Assembly: GCA_009885995.1 (NCBI GenBank) | Contig: VFJQ01000092.1 | Location: 1-64,000 of the forward strand | Source of the DNA: Verrucomicrobiota bacterium | Lineage (GTDB): Bacteria > Verrucomicrobiota > Verrucomicrobiia > Chthoniobacterales > Chthoniobacteraceae | Reading direction: 5' to 3' | Length of the DNA: 64,000 nt | In this document: one piece after another, positions 62,601-64,000 of the stretch | How the letters are laid out: every line of letters starts with the position of its first letter | Position numbering within the stretch: position 1 is the stretch's first letter | Program-made: the position numbers and the translations under genes | Notes under the pieces: model-generated | What the model was told of the DNA's origin: nothing | Seen by the model: the letters and a program-made list of their open reading frames with translations, nothing else | The model's database searches: none

Positions 62601-64000
62601 GACATCGACTTCGGCGGCGTCCGCATCGCGCTCGACGGCGTGTCGCTCGATCTCGGCGGCTACGTCACAATCACCGGTGCGAGTGGCGCCTTCCGCATTG
62701 GCCGTGGCGGTCTCGTCGGCAGCCTCGACGCGAACGCATCGATCAACATCCCCGGCATCGCGACCGTGATGGCCGACGTGAGCATCGACGTGAACACGAC
62801 CGGCTTCGCGGTGATAGAGAGCATCCCGCTCGGCACGGACCGCGTGGACCTCGATCTGCCGGCCGGGCCGTTCCTCCGCGTGGAAGTGACCGACTTCTCG
62901 CTCAATCTCGGCACCGCCTCGCTCGTGGGCGATTTCACCTTCCAGCAGATCACACTGCCCGACGCGACGACCGTCACGCACTTCGCCATCGCCGGCGCGG
63001 CGATCGAGTTCAGCGGCAACGGCATCACGAACGCCGAGGGCGCATTCGTCATCACCGCAGGCGGCATGGCGGGCATCCTGACCGGCGACATCGCGATCGC
63101 CGTGGGCGGCTTGAGCGGGCGCGCGGGCTTCCGCATCAACACCACGACCGGCGCGGTGGACGAGAGCATCGTCGTGGGCGGGCGGACGCTCCCGGTCGTC
63201 TTCAGCGCCACCGAAGTCGGCGCCGTGGGCGCACCGTTCTTCAACTTCTTCGCCGAGGATCTCGTGCTGAACATCGGCAATTTCGTCACGATCGAGGGCA
63301 CGGTGAACTTCGTGACCGGCGTCGGCCGCGACACCTTTGCCGGTGCGAACCTGCTCGTTTTCCTGGGCCAGGGCCCGGCGCGCCTGCCGAGCGGCGAACT
63401 GAACCCGACGGCGACCGGCGTGCTCGTGCGCGATGCGCGCGTCGGCATCGTCAAGATCGGCAGCACCTACGCGTTGAGCGCGACGGGGCTCGTGCAATTC
63501 GTCGGCATCAGCGGCGTGACGATCGCGGGACAGGCGACGGTGCTCGTGAACACGACGGGCACGATCATCAGCGAGACACTGACCTTCGCCGGCGACTCGA
63601 ACGATCCTGGCATCACGCTCAATTTCCCGACCACCGATACGGTCGCGAAACTCGAAGTGCTGAACGGCGAGTTGTCCTTCGCGGGCCAGACGCTCAAGGG
63701 CGACTTCAGCTTCGAGCGCGCGGGCAGCAGCACGCGCATCGGCCTGCTCGATGGTTCGCTCGATCTCGGCGGCGGTGCGCTCGTCGTGAGCGACATCGAG
63801 GGTGCGCTGCTCCTCACGTCGGCAGGCGTCGCCGGCCGCGTGAACGCGGACGTGGATGTGAATGTGCCGGGCGTTTTGCTCTCGAATGCGAAATGGACCT
63901 TTGCGATCAACTCGACCGCCGCGCGGGTCACCGAGTCCATTACGGTCGGCGCGACGACGGTGAGCTTCGATGTGCAAGCCGGACCTTATATGCGCGTCGA
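56655..64000 (+). CDS. LEPR-XLL giant protein with lipase-like domain and beta repeats (3' incomplete)
   Basis: The frame is open to the window end, giving at least 2448 residues. TTG 56655 is the only NTG start in the open frame and gives MKPKRPSPGNLFELQALEPR followed by VLLSADF, the LEPR-XLL motif (residues 17-23). There is no hydrophobic signal peptide. A long acidic Thr/Ser/Glu linker follows, then an adhesin-like GTLSPGNSPGVG (about 313-324). Next is an alpha/beta-hydrolase domain (about 435-800) with VVFIPGFAGTF and nucleophile THSTGG (Ser564). From about 960 come beta-strand repeats of about 124 residues marked by PAGP(Y/F)-x-R-(V/L), within a larger duplication of about 835 residues. 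The likely role is a surface or secreted enzyme-adhesin. Confidence 0.9.
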   Translation, partial: MKPKRPSPGNLFELQALEPRVLLSADFLAMGAVDDHDIQPGKAADEVVLGASEAAEIGAKGNVVAYDPAAQVDDIFTGLVEESSKPDAGKILADETAAPDDLSTGDKDSISPSSDEVKSGDETAIDADETSTDSADAGDPQSDLITALEALIASAEEQPATGTETVTTVVPEGATGAAVETLQPLATVAPATGETDSEITPGTPDVDATNSLTDQLTETLKAANGPPASEDSASVDEPSPTNPAENEDSAEVIVFLGSRPLPVNSAENEGAATGGNVHLTPEHPMVADVVLTIDAGSKLSGSGTVFGSVVIRGTLSPGNSPGVGNFASLQLDHNAVTVIEIAGTGGAGAANGHDQINVSGAITFGGTLSVSLLGGFVPVLGQTFDVLSYGSKTGAFDFFTGLALGGGLMLQPAFTATGMTLAVVQHSANITRPVVFIPGFAGTFAADGSLAGYDEWLLTRGLAPDKLALDPLLGTYSNLIQSLQNVGYTLGVDLFVANWDWRVPIAAQDGTADGNLANVTAAGITDTTYATGVDYLGYSLDQAVSVWSALGSGALASVDLITHSTGGLLARAYIESAAYGATYAGSTKTLPSVFNFLEVAAPNQGGSSTYEFLQNDFSEGPGSRVGGRTAHAAYKRVLEGAAILNPDLSTISAGDLAAQGANAQQWFIDQYIGAARDLVGTYAMLDLDDNGTFEPVATGSAFENKFLKDLNGGADPNAFADRVLGTTNAFFSGETETFDRLVLETGFQPSLGRLNEILPLDRYIGSVPGPTTQWLAENTSNATGPEGDGTLSVLSVVGQFLPDTARQTSGKLTLTQLTSAQAGGDVGHQELVNNVFAQQKIIQALTGTLPAASLMATDLRISKIEGSVKLLFYGIVNPLDLAREVYDRVKTGIATLSATSGPDFETTVSFIFNAVETLTSGAGVSERFTEAGADVAFGVASTSGGALDFAYLGVSGAEVFAGSGGQGVELSDGKLGLVFFSDATYALSVSGAASLVGVSGTKLSGTIALRSNNSGLVDQTIAITGIDSVTLTFAEDEQYSLGGSLTLVVAGQKITGAFVFTKSGSNVTMTIDGLEVSFGDGSGTFVAARAENATFTLSGGAITATVNNASLDAALPGVDFSGAFTLHLDSAAGTVSVTGGTSINVLGSTLSGSFTVTQITSGGAQVVNVHVSGLTMDVGTAVHVTAGTGDLLIDGSGIAADFAVTANASLSFDSTSSAHVQVNTHPTSELGLPAGPFVRVELTNVILTLGTSTLAGDFAFDQATQPDGASITRIAVTDLDITSGTAGLMNGEGAFVLLPSGIAGFASGAVSGSYGGVALSGNGGVRINKSGLSVDETITVGGRTLTIRFDDGETTLFSFFAENLTLKIGDFITIQGSIAFTNTGSEQTFAGEGIELFLGRGPPRLENNDLNPLAQGVLLRDATIGLIRSASGDALFAMGTVELVGISGVTVSGTALVRVNTTTANVDRTLTFGTDHEVVVMATAGTKEFVAKNLVLEVADQSFTGDFSFTAAANEITVTASNVTAAIGDGTNDLVALSNGNGTLHLTNAGASADLSVHATIDVPGASFDGNVALQIDAEGVRVEIGDMTTPATLTIAGQELSGTFVVEQITDETGATVTRITASDVELSLGSFVNVTNGRGTIVVRSAGIAASLEADVALTGPALGLTGTFGVSINTMPTALNESFLLDGEMVALDLPAGPYVRVEARGVTLSVSGQTITGDFAFERVTRTDGTGITRVGIANAGLTLSDGTTPIASLSGASGAFVLDDAATGFAGKLSGNVSVNIPGVSLSGVLELQLNDTALDISESFTVGGVVVELALPAGPYLRLAGTGVSLTLPGVELSGDFSIVKSSTRVLVNISGASVSFGSGVLRLDGASANFIVNAGGIAGALSGNITVAVPNVNFTGGFKFELNTIGLAFPSADFDFGTALPGFPVPPTFDIPVGHFVRFAPVIPAIPTPMLPIPSIDILGVKLEGDFSIEADIDFGGVRIALDGVSLDLGGYVTITGASGAFRIGRGGLVGSLDANASINIPGIATVMADVSIDVNTTGFAVIESIPLGTDRVDLDLPAGPFLRVEVTDFSLNLGTASLVGDFTFQQITLPDATTVTHFAIAGAAIEFSGNGITNAEGAFVITAGGMAGILTGDIAIAVGGLSGRAGFRINTTTGAVDESIVVGGRTLPVVFSATEVGAVGAPFFNFFAEDLVLNIGNFVTIEGTVNFVTGVGRDTFAGANLLVFLGQGPARLPSGELNPTATGVLVRDARVGIVKIGSTYALSATGLVQFVGISGVTIAGQATVLVNTTGTIISETLTFAGDSNDPGITLNFPTTDTVAKLEVLNGELSFAGQTLKGDFSFERAGSSTRIGLLDGSLDLGGGALVVSDIEGALLLTSAGVAGRVNADVDVNVPGVLLSNAKWTFAINSTAARVTESITVGATTVSFDVQAGPYMRV
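60351..64000 (+). repeat. Protein-level repeats: 124-residue units inside an 835-residue super-repeat
   Basis: The PAGP(Y/F) landmark occurs at 60351, 61746, 62118 and 62859, with a QAGPY variant at about 63975. The last spacings are 372, 741 and about 1116 bases, close to one, two and three times 372. A second landmark, VDE(T/S)I-x-VGGRT, is at 60654 and 63156, 2502 bases apart. PAGPF at 60351 and 62859 are 2508 bases apart. The two landmarks agree on a super-repeat of about 835 residues, including matching FFAE(N/D)L, LFLGRGP/VFLGQGP and VGISGVT blocks. Confidence 0.8.

Noticed and set aside
61707-63977. A 756-codon open frame on the minus strand opposite the giant protein
   Set aside because: It is rich in Arg, His, Asp and Ala with no motif, typical of an antisense shadow in GC-rich DNA; the plus-strand frame has clear repeat structure.

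Overview
The window is a GC-rich bacterial chromosome segment, almost certainly from the phylum Verrucomicrobiota (PVC group). Support comes from the mix of families: a GloVer (TIGR03803) repeat protein, a delta-60 repeat protein, FG-GAP propellers, a DUF1501 Tat protein, an iduronate-2-sulfatase-type sulfatase, a secreted N-formylglutamate-amidohydrolase-like protein with a Verrucomicrobia-style C-terminal domain, and an LEPR-XLL giant protein. Genus cannot be told from the sequence alone. Coding density is high, many starts overlap the upstream stop (ATGA or GTGA), and high GC produces long spurious antisense frames throughout.

Layout. 1-230: a cut-off IS630-type transposase fragment abutting the last codons of another gene. 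0.3-4.0 kb: sugar operon (DUF4432 epimerase-like, sulfatase, PfkB kinase), with a palindromic repeat over the sulfatase start. 4.0-20.8 kb: large exported proteins: an amidohydrolase-like protein, an alpha/beta hydrolase relic, a cyclophilin-PKD-type fusion coupled to a beta-strand repeat protein, a GloVer protein, an auxin-efflux-type transporter, a BsuPI-type lipoprotein coupled to an esterase, and an FG-GAP protein. 20.9-24.9 kb: pgk-tpiA and a UvrD-type helicase. 24.9-31.8 kb: a coiled-coil protein with a cupin, a four-gene lipid/membrane cluster ending in a CFA-synthase-like methyltransferase, an esterase lipoprotein, DUF1501, and a GreA/GreB-like factor. 32.0-34.3 kb: a divergent PanB homologue followed by a decayed tract (Gfo/Idh pseudogene, truncated secreted gene, frameshifted lipoprotein). 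34.4-41.3 kb: histidine kinase, two multi-TM proteins, rimO, msrB and a small membrane protein. 41.5-47.0 kb: a very large delta-60 protein split by one extra G in a G7 tract. 47.1-49.8 kb: korB/korA. 49.8-50.6 kb: a relic zone with a 5' half tRNA-Pro and insertion-sequence-like ends. 50.6-54.5 kb: a HEAT-methyltransferase, a rhomboid-like protein, gcvT and gcvH. 54.5-64.0 kb: a short SecA paralogue followed by a TTG-started LEPR-XLL giant protein that leaves the window open.

How the parts fit. Housekeeping genes (glycolysis, glycine cleavage, 2-oxoacid:ferredoxin oxidoreductase, ribosomal protein S12 modification) are interspersed with a large investment in exported repeat proteins. The most interesting unit is the SecA paralogue directly upstream of the LEPR-XLL lipase/adhesin-like giant. 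A second giant (8464-11703) also lacks a normal signal peptide and starts with a related short motif (LEARIAPA). I infer, but cannot prove, a dedicated Sec-like route for giant surface proteins. The same C-terminal module of about 490 residues sits on two unrelated propeller/repeat proteins, which points to modular assembly of the surface proteome.
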